Positions 44,356 through 52,453 of a stretch of DNA of 64,000 nucleotides are shown here, piece by piece (the stretch's first letter is position 1; every line of letters starts with the position of its first letter). Location of the stretch: the NCBI GenBank assembly GCA_964353865.1, contig CAYGXJ010000081.1:1-64000 (forward strand). Reading direction: 5' to 3'. Both the position numbers and the translations under genes were made by a program. This DNA is from RBG-16-64-43 sp964353865 (GTDB taxonomy: Bacteria; Chloroflexota; Anaerolineae; Anaerolineales; RBG-16-64-43). The notes under the pieces are model-generated. The model saw only the letters and a program-made list of their open reading frames with translations, ran no database searches and had not been told where the DNA came from.

Positions 44356-46493
44356 GCGACAACTGGCTCCTCGACGGAGCGATACTCTCCATCTCGCTCT
44401 TCAACACCATCGCACTTCTGTGGCTGGCGCTCACCGTGCTGCTCAACGCGCAGCGCCGCACCTGGGGCGTGTGGCTGATCGGCCTGGGCCTGGCAGCCGG
44501 CGCGTTCTTCTTCGTGAGCCACGGGGTCATCGCCAGTCGCGGGCTGGAAGGCGATTTGGCCGCGCCTGATACGTGGTGGCATCTGGGCTGGGCACCGGTG
44601 ACCGTCGCCCCCCTCTCGTGGTACGTCGCCATGCTGTGGTACTCCGGCTTGTGGGAGAAGCCCGCCGAGGCCCCGGCTGCCTGGCGCGGGTTGCGCCGCT
44701 GGCACAGCCTCGGCCTGTTGCTGGCGGGTGCGGGCTGCGCCCTTGTCCTGGTGCTGCTCGTGCGCTCCAACCCGCTGCCCAACTACGTCGGGCTGAGCCA
44801 CCTGCGCCTCTTGCCCGCGCTCTCACTGGCCGGCGTGCCGCTGCTAGTATGGACCTACGCCGCCTACATGGCCGTCTGCATTCTGCTTGCCCTGGATGCG
44901 CTGCGTCGGCCGGGACCCACCCGGCGCGTGATGGGCCAGCAGGCACGCCACCGCGCACGACCGTGGCTGGTGGCCACCTCGCTCACGCTGCTCTCGGTGA
45001 GCCTGCTGGTCACCTGGGCCATGCTCGCCATTGTGCGCCACATCGAAACGCCCGGCGGCCCGCCCGAGGCGCTCGCCCTGCTCGTCGCTCGCTTCGACCT
45101 GGGCATTGCCTTTCTGCTCGGCTACGCTGTGACGCTGCTCGGCCAGGCCATCACCTCCTACGAAGTGTTCACCGGCAAAGCCCTGCCGCGCAACCTCATG
45201 CGTCGTCAGTGGTACCTCTTACTCATGATGGGCGCCGTGTTTGCACTCACGCTGGGTTTTGCCGTCGCCTTAAGGTTGCCTTCCATCTACACGGCTCTCG
45301 CCGGGGCCGCGCTCGCGGTAGGTTTGTACGCGCTGCTCACTTGGCGCACCTTCGTGGAGCGCGAGGCGCTTATCCACCGCCTGCGTCCTTTCCTCTCCAG
45401 CCCGCGGGTTGTCGAGCGCCTGCTGCATGAGGGCGCCGCCGGCTCGGCACAGCGCGAACTGGGCGAACCATTTCGCGCGTTGTGCCAGGAAGTGCTCGAC
45501 ACGCGGCAGGCCTATCTCTTCGCCGCCGGGCCGTTGGCCAACTTCGCCGGCGAGATGTTCACCTTCCCGCCGGCCGCCACGGCATTGCCGGCCAGCACCA
45601 CGCGCGAACTTGAAGCGCAGGCGGCTGCGCTGGGGTCGAGCGCGCTATACCTGCCGCTCGACCCGCTGCGTGCCTCCGGTTGCGAATGGGCCATCCCTTT
45701 GTGGAGCGAGGGCGGCCTGGCCGGGCTGCTGGTGCTGGGGGCGAGGACGAATGGCGCACCGTACACGCAGGAGGAATTCGAGGCGGCGCGCGCGGCGGCC
45801 GAGCGCCTGCTCGACACTCGTGCAACGGCCACGATGGCCGAGCGCCTGATGGCGCTGCAGCGTGAACGCCTCGCGGAAGTGCAGGTGATCGATCAGCGCA
45901 CGCGCCAAGCTCTGCACGACGACATCTTGCCGGAGCTGCATACCGCCATCCTTCTGCTCAGCGCACCCGCAGCCGCCTCGCCGGCCTCGGCCAAGGTGGT
46001 GCAGCTTCTGGGTGATACTCACCGCCGCCTGTCGCAAGTCATCCGCGAGATTCCCGTGTCGAGCATGGTGGAAGTGCGCCGCCTTGGGCTGTTCGGCGCG
46101 CTGCGCAGAGCGGCCGAGCTCGAACTGGGCGATTCATTTGCTGGGATTGAATGGGCCATCAGCACTGAGGCCCAAGCGCGCAGCCGCGAGCTGGCGCCGG
46201 TGGTGATCGAGGTGCTCTTCCTGGCAGCGCGCGAGGCCATGCGCAACGCGGCCCATCACGGGCGCGGTCGCGATGCCGTGCGCCCGCTCACCCTGCGTAT
46301 GGCCGCCGAAGCAGAGCCCGGCCTGACCCTGAGCGTTGCCGATGACGGCGTGGGGCTGGAGGGTGCAGCGTATCCCCCCGACGCGGGCCATGGGTTGGCG
46401 CTGCACTCAACCCTCATGGCCATCGTCGGCGGAACGCTCGAAGTTGACTCCTCCGCTGCCGGCACGTCCGTGCGGTTGCACCTTCCCCGCTGA
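44352..46493 (+). CDS. NarL-type membrane sensor histidine kinase
   Basis: The 713-aa product has about eight to nine helices in the first 340 residues (7TM-like sensor), a GAF-like segment (about 370-490) and a dimerisation helix with phospho-acceptor His near residue 522 (RTRQALHDDILPELHTAILLLS). The HATPase domain is divergent (VIEVLFLAAREAMRNAAHHGRGRDAVRPL, SVADDGVGLEG, GHGLALHSTLMAIVGGTLEVDS). The H-D-D layout is that of the HPK7/NarX class, consistent with the adjacent LuxR-type regulator. ATG 44352 overlaps the regulator stop by four bases. The signal is unknown. Confidence 0.92.
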   Translation: MSDNWLLDGAILSISLFNTIALLWLALTVLLNAQRRTWGVWLIGLGLAAGAFFFVSHGVIASRGLEGDLAAPDTWWHLGWAPVTVAPLSWYVAMLWYSGLWEKPAEAPAAWRGLRRWHSLGLLLAGAGCALVLVLLVRSNPLPNYVGLSHLRLLPALSLAGVPLLVWTYAAYMAVCILLALDALRRPGPTRRVMGQQARHRARPWLVATSLTLLSVSLLVTWAMLAIVRHIETPGGPPEALALLVARFDLGIAFLLGYAVTLLGQAITSYEVFTGKALPRNLMRRQWYLLLMMGAVFALTLGFAVALRLPSIYTALAGAALAVGLYALLTWRTFVEREALIHRLRPFLSSPRVVERLLHEGAAGSAQRELGEPFRALCQEVLDTRQAYLFAAGPLANFAGEMFTFPPAATALPASTTRELEAQAAALGSSALYLPLDPLRASGCEWAIPLWSEGGLAGLLVLGARTNGAPYTQEEFEAARAAAERLLDTRATATMAERLMALQRERLAEVQVIDQRTRQALHDDILPELHTAILLLSAPAAASPASAKVVQLLGDTHRRLSQVIREIPVSSMVEVRRLGLFGALRRAAELELGDSFAGIEWAISTEAQARSRELAPVVIEVLFLAAREAMRNAAHHGRGRDAVRPLTLRMAAEAEPGLTLSVADDGVGLEGAAYPPDAGHGLALHSTLMAIVGGTLEVDSSAAGTSVRLHLPR

Positions 46494-46558
46494 AGCGCAA
46501 CCCGCCCGTTTCGCGCCACGCTTTTCACTGCCCCGACGACAGCTTCCAATTAGGGCAC

Positions 46559-46567
46559 TGCTATAAT
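46559..46567 (+). promoter_or_regulatory. Extended -10 promoter giving a leaderless transcript
   Basis: TGCTATAAT ends at 46567, seven bases before ATG 46574. Transcription would therefore begin at or next to the A of the start codon. No ribosome site precedes the ATG. Confidence 0.6.
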
Positions 46568-46573
46568 CACGGC

Positions 46574-47119
46574 ATGAGCCAGCCCACGCCTTCCACCTCA
46601 CCCGGCGGCACCCCGGCTTATCGTGAACTGCTGACAAGCTCGTTGTTGATGGGCCTGGGGGGCTGGGCGCTCATCGCCGCGCTTGTCTTTCTCGCCACGC
46701 CCACCCTTGGCCCGCGCTGGGCGTTCTTCTTCGCACTCTTCATCGCCCTGGTGGGCACCTCCCTTCCGCTGCTGTGGTACCTCAATCGCCGTTTCTCGCC
46801 CAATCCATTCCCGAGCCTGGGCGTGCTATGGCGCGAGGCCGTGGAAGTCGGCATCTGGGGGTTGTTCCTTGTTTGGCTGCGCGTCGGGCGCTTGCTCACC
46901 CCCTTTGCCGCATGGACACTGACCAGCGCTGTCTTCGCTGTGGAGCTCCTGCTGCGCCTGTATGAGCGCAGCCGATGGGCGCCATCGACCTCCTTGCGTT
47001 CGCCCGCGGCCCCTATGGAAGCAACGCCCCCGGCCGAGGCGGCTTCGCCGCCGACGGGATCGCTCGTCACGCCTCCTTTCATCGACGATGAGTTGGATTC
47101 GGACGATTCGCCCGCATGA
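46574..47119 (+). CDS. Membrane protein of unknown function upstream of selA
   Basis: The 181-aa product has four predicted helices (LLTSSLLMGLGGWALIAALVFLA, RWAFFFALFIALVGTSLPLLWYL, LWREAVEVGIWGLFLVWLRVG, LLTPFAAWTLTSAVFAVELLLRLY). A soluble C-terminal tail of about 50 residues is rich in Pro/Ala/Ser and ends acidic (DDELDSDDSPA). No family was recognised. The ATG follows the -10 box so closely that the message is probably leaderless. The stop overlaps the selA start (ATGA), making it the first gene of a coupled unit. Confidence 0.72.
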   Translation: MSQPTPSTSPGGTPAYRELLTSSLLMGLGGWALIAALVFLATPTLGPRWAFFFALFIALVGTSLPLLWYLNRRFSPNPFPSLGVLWREAVEVGIWGLFLVWLRVGRLLTPFAAWTLTSAVFAVELLLRLYERSRWAPSTSLRSPAAPMEATPPAEAASPPTGSLVTPPFIDDELDSDDSPA

Positions 47120-48495
47120 GCCTGCGCGAGCTTCCCTCGGTTGATGTGCTTCTGCAGCAGCCCCACGCGCGCCGCCTGACCGAGGCCTACGGGCGCGATC
47201 TCACCCTGGATGCGTTGCGTAGCGCGCTGCAAGGCGCGCGGGATGCTGTGCGCGCCGGGCAACCCGTTCCATCGGCCGAGGTGCTCCTCGAGAGCGCACA
47301 ACAGAACCTGGCCGAGTGGACCTCTCCCAGCCTGGTGCCGGTGATCAATGCCACCGGCGTCATCCTGCACACCAACCTCGGCCGCGCGCCGCTCAGCGCC
47401 TCCGCCCTGCGCGCCATGCAGCAGGTGGCACAGGGCTACGCCACCCTCGAATACGACCTGACCTCCGGCCAGCGCGGCACGCGCACGGTGCACGCCGAAC
47501 GGTTGCTCACCCGCCTCACCGGCGCCGAAGCTGCACTGGTCGTCAACAACAACGCCGGCGCTGTGCTGCTCGCGCTCACCGCCCTCGCCAAGGGGCGCGA
47601 GGTGATCATTGCCCGCTCGCAGCTGGTCGAGATTGGCGGGGGGTTCCGCATCCCGGATGTCATGCGCCAGTCGGGCGCGCGCCTGGTTGAGGTCGGTACG
47701 AGCAATCGCACGCATCCGGCCGACTTCAAAGAAGCACTCGGCGCGCGCACAGCCATGCTGCTGCGTGCCCACCATTCGAACTTCCGCCTGGTCGGGTTCA
47801 CGAGTGAGCCGACACTGGCCGAGATGGCGGACGTGGCGGCGGCCCATCAGGTGCCGGTGGTGGACGACCTGGGCTCGGGTGCGCTACTCGATACCGCGGC
47901 CTTCGGATTGGGCCACGAACCCATGGTCCAGGAATCGCTCGCGGCGGGCGCGGCGCTGGTGATGTTCTCGGGCGATAAGCTGCTGGGCGGTCCGCAAGCC
48001 GGAATCCTGGTTGGGCACGAGGCGCTGATGGCACGCCTGCGCAAGCATCCGCTGGCGCGCGCGCTGCGCGCCGACAAGCTGTGCCTGGCGGCGCTGGAAG
48101 CCACGCTGCTCCACTATGCCCGCGGTGAGGCCCTTCAGGCGCTCCCCGTGTGGCAGATGATTGCCGCGCCGCTTGCCGCGCTGCGCGTGCGCGCCGAGCG
48201 CTGGGCGGCCGAGCTCGGACAGGGACATGCGATCCAGAGCCGCTCGACCGTGGGCGGCGGCAGCCTGCCCGAAGAAGCGCTGCCCACCTGGGCGCTGGCC
48301 CTCTCGCTGCCCAAGCCGCAGACGGTGCTCGCGCGCCTGCGCCAGGCGAGCCCGCCGATCATCGCCCGCGTGGAGGAGCAGCGCGTGCTGCTCGACCCGC
48401 GCACCGTTTTGCCGGATCAGGATGAGACCCTCCTGCGCCAGCTGGCCGAGGCGCTCGCGGCCTTGGATACCCCACGGACAGGGAAGGCGTCATGA
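47116..48495 (+). CDS. selA: L-seryl-tRNA(Sec) selenium transferase
   Basis: PLP enzyme that converts Ser-tRNA(Sec) to selenocysteyl-tRNA using selenophosphate. The 459-aa product shows an N-terminal tRNA-binding part (LRELPSVDVLLQQPHARRL), VINATGVILHTNLGRAPLS near 76-94, ALVVNNNAGAVLLAL, and the PLP lysine in FSGDKLLGGPQAGI (about residue 288). Length is typical for bacterial SelA. The ATGA overlaps at both ends couple it to the upstream membrane gene and downstream M24 peptidase. selB, selD, the tRNA(Sec) gene and a selenoprotein were not seen in the window. Confidence 0.94.
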   Translation: MSLRELPSVDVLLQQPHARRLTEAYGRDLTLDALRSALQGARDAVRAGQPVPSAEVLLESAQQNLAEWTSPSLVPVINATGVILHTNLGRAPLSASALRAMQQVAQGYATLEYDLTSGQRGTRTVHAERLLTRLTGAEAALVVNNNAGAVLLALTALAKGREVIIARSQLVEIGGGFRIPDVMRQSGARLVEVGTSNRTHPADFKEALGARTAMLLRAHHSNFRLVGFTSEPTLAEMADVAAAHQVPVVDDLGSGALLDTAAFGLGHEPMVQESLAAGAALVMFSGDKLLGGPQAGILVGHEALMARLRKHPLARALRADKLCLAALEATLLHYARGEALQALPVWQMIAAPLAALRVRAERWAAELGQGHAIQSRSTVGGGSLPEEALPTWALALSLPKPQTVLARLRQASPPIIARVEEQRVLLDPRTVLPDQDETLLRQLAEALAALDTPRTGKAS

Positions 48496-49829
48496 AATCG
48501 GACCTGGATCGGTTGATGGGCGAACGCAACCTCGACGGCCTGTGGGTCACCGGCCCGGGATTGCACAACCCGGCCATGAGTTATTTCACCGGCCTCGCGC
48601 ATCTCACCCGCGCCGACCTGGTGAAGCCGCGCGGACAGGAACCTGTGCTCTACTACTTCGCGATGGAACGCGACAACGCGATAGCCACCGGGCTGCGCAC
48701 CAAGAACATCAACGACTACGACCCGCTGCGCCTGCTGCGCGAGGCGCGCGGCAACCGGGCGCGCGCCATGGCCGCTCGACTCAAGCTCAGCTTTGAAGAT
48801 CTCGCCTTGCGCGGGCGGGTCGGCGTCTACGGCACGGTGGATGCTGCGCTGCCGTTGGCTGTGGCCAAGGAACTACATTCACATATGCCGGAGGTGACGC
48901 TGGTCGGCGAGGGTGAAGACACGTTGCTCATCGCCGCGCGCGCCACCAAGGACGAGGCGGAGATCGAGCGCATCCGCCAGGTGGGGCGCGCCACGACCGC
49001 CGTCATGGCGCGTGCCGCCGAGTACCTCACCACGCGCCGCGTGCGCGGGGATACCCTCCTTTGCGAAGACGGTCAGGTTCTCACCGTGCGCGATGTCAAG
49101 GCGCGCATCACGGCCTGGTGCATGGAACTCGGCCTGGAAGACAGCGAAGGAGTCATTTTCGCCATCGGGCGCGACGGCGGCGTACCGCACTCCAGCGGCA
49201 AGCCGGACGATCCGATTCGCACCGGCCAGCCGATCGTCTTCGACTTCTTCCCGCAGGAGAGTGGCGGGGGCTACTTCTACGACATCACCCGCACCTGGTG
49301 CCTGGATCATGCGCCGCAGGAGGTCGAAGAACTCTACCGGCAGGTGCAGGGCGCCTATCAACTGGCGCTCGACAGCTTCACACCCGGCATGCTGTGCCGC
49401 TTTGCCCAGCGCCGTGTGTGCGAGTACTTCGAAGCCCTGGGACACCCGACCTTGCTCAGCAACACGACCACCGAGGTGGGTTACGTGCATACACTGGGGC
49501 ACGGCGTCGGGCTGAACATTCACGAGAGCCCGGCCTTCGCCGACATCGAGCAGAACAACGACCGCCTCGAGCCGGGCATGGTTTTCACCCTCGAGCCGGG
49601 ATTGTACTACCCGGATCGCGGAATGGGCGTGCGCCTGGAGGACACCTTGGTGATCGGGCGCGACGCGCGGATCGAGGTGCTGGCTGGGTATCCGATGGAT
49701 TTGGTGCTGCCGATGCGCAAAGCCGTGCGGGCGGGGGCCTCGCGCGCCAAGCCTGCCAAGCCTGCCTTGGCCAAGCCCGCCCGCACGATCAAACGCGCAA
49801 CCGGGCGCGCCAAACCACGCCGCCGCTGA
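48492..49829 (+). CDS. M24 family metallopeptidase (Xaa-Pro aminopeptidase-like)
   Basis: The 445-aa product has a creatinase-like N-terminal domain (about 1-150) and a pita-bread metallopeptidase domain. Metal ligands are in VFDFFPQESGGGYFYDITRTW (two Asp), HTLGHGVGLNIHE (His), FTLEPGLY (Glu) and VRLEDTL (Glu). The C-terminal 35 or so residues form an unusual Ala/Lys/Pro/Arg-rich tail (SRAKPAKPALAKPARTIK), absent from typical members, which may bind nucleic acid or ribosomes. ATG 48492 overlaps the selA stop (ATGA). A link to selenium metabolism is not implied by the family. Confidence 0.9.
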   Translation: MKSDLDRLMGERNLDGLWVTGPGLHNPAMSYFTGLAHLTRADLVKPRGQEPVLYYFAMERDNAIATGLRTKNINDYDPLRLLREARGNRARAMAARLKLSFEDLALRGRVGVYGTVDAALPLAVAKELHSHMPEVTLVGEGEDTLLIAARATKDEAEIERIRQVGRATTAVMARAAEYLTTRRVRGDTLLCEDGQVLTVRDVKARITAWCMELGLEDSEGVIFAIGRDGGVPHSSGKPDDPIRTGQPIVFDFFPQESGGGYFYDITRTWCLDHAPQEVEELYRQVQGAYQLALDSFTPGMLCRFAQRRVCEYFEALGHPTLLSNTTTEVGYVHTLGHGVGLNIHESPAFADIEQNNDRLEPGMVFTLEPGLYYPDRGMGVRLEDTLVIGRDARIEVLAGYPMDLVLPMRKAVRAGASRAKPAKPALAKPARTIKRATGRAKPRRR

Positions 49830-49855
49830 CCGCCTGCGCCGAATGAGTGCCGCCG

Positions 49856-50926
49856 ATGCCTGAGAAGAAGAGCAAAGGAAGACCTGAACCCGTCCGCGTG
49901 CTGGGCATCGAAACCTCGTGCGACGAGACCGCGGCTGCGGTCGTCGAGGATGGTCGCATCATCCATTCCAACATCATCGCCTCCCAGGTTGAACTGCACG
50001 CGCCCTACGGGGGCGTCTTCCCCGAAGTCGCTGCGCGCCGTCACATCGAGGTCATCGGGCCGGTCATCACACAGGCGCTGAGCCAGGCCCACATCGGAGT
50101 GAGCGACCTGGATGCGATTGCCGCCACGCGCGGCCCGGGCCTGGCCGGGTCGTTGGTGATCGGGCTGAACGCGGCCAAAGGCCTGGCGCTGGGCGCCGGG
50201 CTGCCGCTGATCGGAGTCAACCATCTCGAGGCGCATCTCTATTCGCTCTTCCTGCTCGACGACACGCATCCGGTGACCTTCCCGGTGGTGTGCCTGATCG
50301 TGTCAGGCGGGCATACCGAGATCATTCTCATGCTCGATCACGGCCGCTACCGCCGATTGGGCGCGACCCTGGATGATGCGGCCGGAGAGGCTTTCGACAA
50401 AGTGGCTCGCCTGCTGGGCCTGCCCTATCCCGGCGGCCCGGTCATCGAACAGGTGGCGCGCAACGGGCGGGCCGAGGCCTATCGCTTCCCGCGCGCCTGG
50501 TTGGAGGGAACTTACGACTTCAGCTTCAGCGGCCTGAAGACCGCTGTGCTGCGTGTGGTGCGCAAGCTGCAACCCGAACTGAAGGCAGGCCTCGAGTCGC
50601 CGCGGCCGGGGTTGCCCATCCCCGATCTGGCGGCCTCCTTCCAGGCCGCTGTCGTGGACGTGCTCGTGACCAAGGCGGTGCAAGCAGTCAAGGAGTTCGA
50701 AGCGACGCAGCTCTTCGTGGCGGGCGGGGTCTCGGCCAACATCGCCCTGCGCGAGGCGCTGCGCGGCGCTGCGCCTTGCCCGGTACGCACTCCCACGCCC
50801 GATCTGTGCACCGACAATGCGGCGATGATCGCGGCCGCCGGCACGGCGCGCTTCCTCGCCGGGCAGCGCGATTCCATGGATATCGACGTATTGCCGGGTT
50901 GGACGCTGGAGACTCTCAGTGGGTAA
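49856..50926 (+). CDS. tsaD: tRNA N6-adenosine threonylcarbamoyltransferase
   Basis: Catalyses the last step of t6A formation at position 37 of ANN-decoding tRNAs, together with TsaB/E. The 356-aa product has VLGIETSCDETAAAVVEDG near 15-33 and EVAARRHIEVI. It also has the metal-binding NHLEAHLYS, VSGGHTEIILM, and GEAFDKVARLLGLPYPGGPVIE, with AAGTARFLAGQRD near the C-terminus. ATG 49856 is chosen; a GTG nine bases earlier is in frame. It lies 26 bases after the M24 gene and may be co-transcribed. Family assignment is unambiguous. Confidence 0.96.
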   Translation: MPEKKSKGRPEPVRVLGIETSCDETAAAVVEDGRIIHSNIIASQVELHAPYGGVFPEVAARRHIEVIGPVITQALSQAHIGVSDLDAIAATRGPGLAGSLVIGLNAAKGLALGAGLPLIGVNHLEAHLYSLFLLDDTHPVTFPVVCLIVSGGHTEIILMLDHGRYRRLGATLDDAAGEAFDKVARLLGLPYPGGPVIEQVARNGRAEAYRFPRAWLEGTYDFSFSGLKTAVLRVVRKLQPELKAGLESPRPGLPIPDLAASFQAAVVDVLVTKAVQAVKEFEATQLFVAGGVSANIALREALRGAAPCPVRTPTPDLCTDNAAMIAAAGTARFLAGQRDSMDIDVLPGWTLETLSG

Positions 50927-50944
50927 GACGTAGGGCGAACGGCA

Positions 50945-50973
50945 TTGACACGCCCTGCGCGAGGTTTTATACT
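50945..50973 (+). promoter_or_regulatory. Consensus promoter ahead of the SWIM leader
   Basis: A perfect TTGACA (50945-50950), 17-base spacer and TATACT (50968-50973). The predicted start is near 50980. It is one of the best promoters in the window and lies 19 bases after the tsaD stop. Confidence 0.82.
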
Positions 50974-51007
50974 TGAGAGGCAAGCTGGAACGAGGAGGAA
51001 AACCGCC

Positions 51008-51046
51008 ATGAGCGGTCTGGCACACGGAACGAGGCTCACCGGCTGA
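51008..51046 (+). CDS. 12-aa leader peptide candidate
   Basis: ATG 51008 to TGA 51046 encodes MSGLAHGTRLTG. It has a strong ribosome site (GAGGAGG ending about ten bases upstream) and lies between a consensus promoter and an intrinsic terminator. That placement is the layout of attenuator leader peptides. No run of one regulatory amino acid is present, so control by ribosome stalling on a specific tRNA is not obvious. It may instead be a short coding or non-coding RNA. Confidence 0.5.
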   Translation: MSGLAHGTRLTG

Positions 51047-51048
51047 CG

Positions 51049-51080
51049 AGGCACCGGGTCTCCCCGCGTGCCTTTTTGTT
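51049..51080 (+). terminator. Intrinsic terminator inside the SWIM gene leader
   Basis: AGGCACCGGG (51049-51058), loop TCTC, then CCCG, one bulged C and GTGCCT (51063-51073), followed by TTTTGTTT. It lies between the promoter at 50945 and the SWIM gene, so most transcripts would end after about 100 bases unless it is overcome. Confidence 0.85.
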
Positions 51081-51107
51081 TCCTATCACCCTCCAAGGAG
51101 TCCGCGA

Positions 51108-51350
51108 ATGGACTATGGGATGATCGGCAAGATCGACAAGGCCAAGCGTTACGCCCAGGAGCCAGAGCGGTTCCACTTCGACGCCTTTGCACTGCTGTTC
51201 CACGGCGACAACAACGATCACAAGCTGAGTTATGCGCAGGGCAAATGGGATTGTGATTGCGAGTTCTTCAAACGGCGCGGCGTGTGCAGCCACACCATGG
51301 CCCTGGAACGCATGCTCGAGAAGATGCTGGCGGCGAAGGAAGTCGCTTAG
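51108..51350 (+). CDS. SWIM-type zinc-finger mini-protein
   Basis: The 80-aa product contains a SWIM zinc finger, CXC-X8-CXH (Cys49, Cys51, Cys60, His62 in DCDCEFFKRRGVCSH), preceded by a short basic and aromatic domain (AKRYAQEPERFHFDAFALLFHG). SWIM fingers bind DNA or proteins and usually sit in larger proteins such as transposases, SNF2 helicases or recombination factors; a free-standing unit is less common. AAGGAG lies seven bases before ATG 51108. It is controlled, at least in part, through the promoter, leader ORF and terminator upstream. Confidence 0.85.
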   Translation: MDYGMIGKIDKAKRYAQEPERFHFDAFALLFHGDNNDHKLSYAQGKWDCDCEFFKRRGVCSHTMALERMLEKMLAAKEVA

Positions 51351-51455
51351 CCGCGGCACTCGCGTGGGCGGCCCGTGACTCGCAGGGCCGCCGACCTCCG
51401 TGCGCCTGCGCGCCGCTGGCGGGCGGCGTGCGCCTGCGACCGCAAGGCATTCGCG

Positions 51456-51498
51456 AATCAAAGGACGAACACCAGTGGCGTTCGTCCTTTGATTTCTT
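51456..51498 (+). terminator. Intrinsic terminator after the SWIM gene
   Basis: AATCAAAGGACGAAC (51456-51470) and GTTCGTCCTTTGATT (51480-51494) form a perfect 15-bp stem with a nine-base loop, then TCTTGGG. It may also serve the ccm operon converging from the other side. Confidence 0.75.
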
Positions 51499-51528
51499 GG
51501 GCTTGCTAGGCGCCGAGGTCGGCGCGCG

Positions 51529-51690
51529 CTACTTCTTCTCCCCCTGTTCGATCTCAGCCAGCCAACCTTCCTCGTGTGCCAGCGCGCGCCAGCGCACAAT
51601 CAGGCTGAACACATACAGCAGCAACCCGCCCAGGATGACGCTGTAGCCCGCAATCAAGTAGGCTCGGGTGTCGGGAATCGCTTCAATCAT
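51529..51690 (-). CDS. ccmD: CcmD-like small heme exporter subunit
   Basis: The 53-aa product has a short N-terminus (MIEAIPDTRAYLI), one membrane helix (AGYSVILGGLLLYVFSLIV) and a charged C-terminal tail (RWRALAHEEGWLAEIEQGEKK), the usual layout of CcmD. In System I, CcmD helps release haem-loaded CcmE from the CcmABC complex. Sequence conservation in this family is low, so the assignment rests on size, topology and position as the last gene after ccmC, nine bases downstream. Confidence 0.82.
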   Translation of the reverse strand: MIEAIPDTRAYLIAGYSVILGGLLLYVFSLIVRWRALAHEEGWLAEIEQGEKK

Positions 51691-51699
51691 TGCAGCTCC

Positions 51700-52407
51700 T
51701 TAGGCCGCAGCTAGTTCCGCGCGGCGCATCTCGATCGCTTCCGCGCGACGCGCCAGGCGCACCCGGTGCAGGAGCAGCGCGAAGTACAGCACCGAGAACG
51801 CCAGCAGGCTGAACATGAAGGTCTGTAGCATGGGCGGGGTCATGTCGAAGGCGCCTTGCGCCGCGGCATCGCCCGAGCCGATGACCACCGGATGGATGGT
51901 GCGCAGGAAGCGGATCGAGAGAAAGGTGATCGGCACGGTGAGCACGCCGACGATGGCGTACACCGCACCGAAGCGCGCCCGGCGCTCGGGGTCTTCGACC
52001 CCCTGGCGCAAGAGCACATAAGCGGCATAGACCAGCTCCATAATCGTGGTCGTCACCAGGCGCGGATCCCACGTCCACCAGGTGTTCCACGCTGGGCGGG
52101 CCCAGATCGACCCGCTGAGGATGGCGATCAGTCCAAACACCATGCCGATCTCTACCGACGATGCGCCGACCAAATCCCAGGTGCGGGTGCGCCGCACGAG
52201 GTAGGTCACGCCAGCCACGGCCGCCACCACAAACGACAACATACCCACCCAGGCTGAGGCCACGTGGAAGTAGAACACGCGTTGCACCTCGCCCATCACG
52301 CGCTCGCGCGGGGCATAAAGAAAGACCAGGCAGCCGGCGCTCAGCACGAACAGGACGGCGGCTGCGGTCAGGAGCTTCAGCCCGAGCGACATCTTCTGAT
52401 CAGTCAT
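51700..52407 (-). CDS. ccmC: Cytochrome c maturation protein CcmC
   Basis: Membrane protein that presents haem to CcmE within the CcmABCDE complex. The 235-aa product has six predicted helices and the tryptophan-rich WWD-type motif (SIWARPAWNTWWTWDPRLV near 100-118). Axial histidines appear as FYFHVASAW and in the loop before RTIHPVVIG. ATG 52407 follows a GAGG-type site; sequence upstream in the frame is unrelated. It lies between ccmB (gap 46 bases) and ccmD. Confidence 0.94.
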   Translation of the reverse strand: MTDQKMSLGLKLLTAAAVLFVLSAGCLVFLYAPRERVMGEVQRVFYFHVASAWVGMLSFVVAAVAGVTYLVRRTRTWDLVGASSVEIGMVFGLIAILSGSIWARPAWNTWWTWDPRLVTTTIMELVYAAYVLLRQGVEDPERRARFGAVYAIVGVLTVPITFLSIRFLRTIHPVVIGSGDAAAQGAFDMTPPMLQTFMFSLLAFSVLYFALLLHRVRLARRAEAIEMRRAELAAA

Positions 52408-52453
52408 CCTCGCCTCCCTTGACCCCTCGATCGCCCTCCGCGCGGCGACCGTC

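Noticed and set aside
46618..47847. 409-codon minus-strand open frame across the membrane gene and selA
   Set aside because: It has no family features and is antisense to a clear SelA; its codon pattern is that of a shadow frame.
47116..48495. Search for an in-frame TGA selenoprotein near selA
   Set aside because: All neighbouring genes end at normal stops with coupled downstream starts; no gene continues with homology past a TGA.
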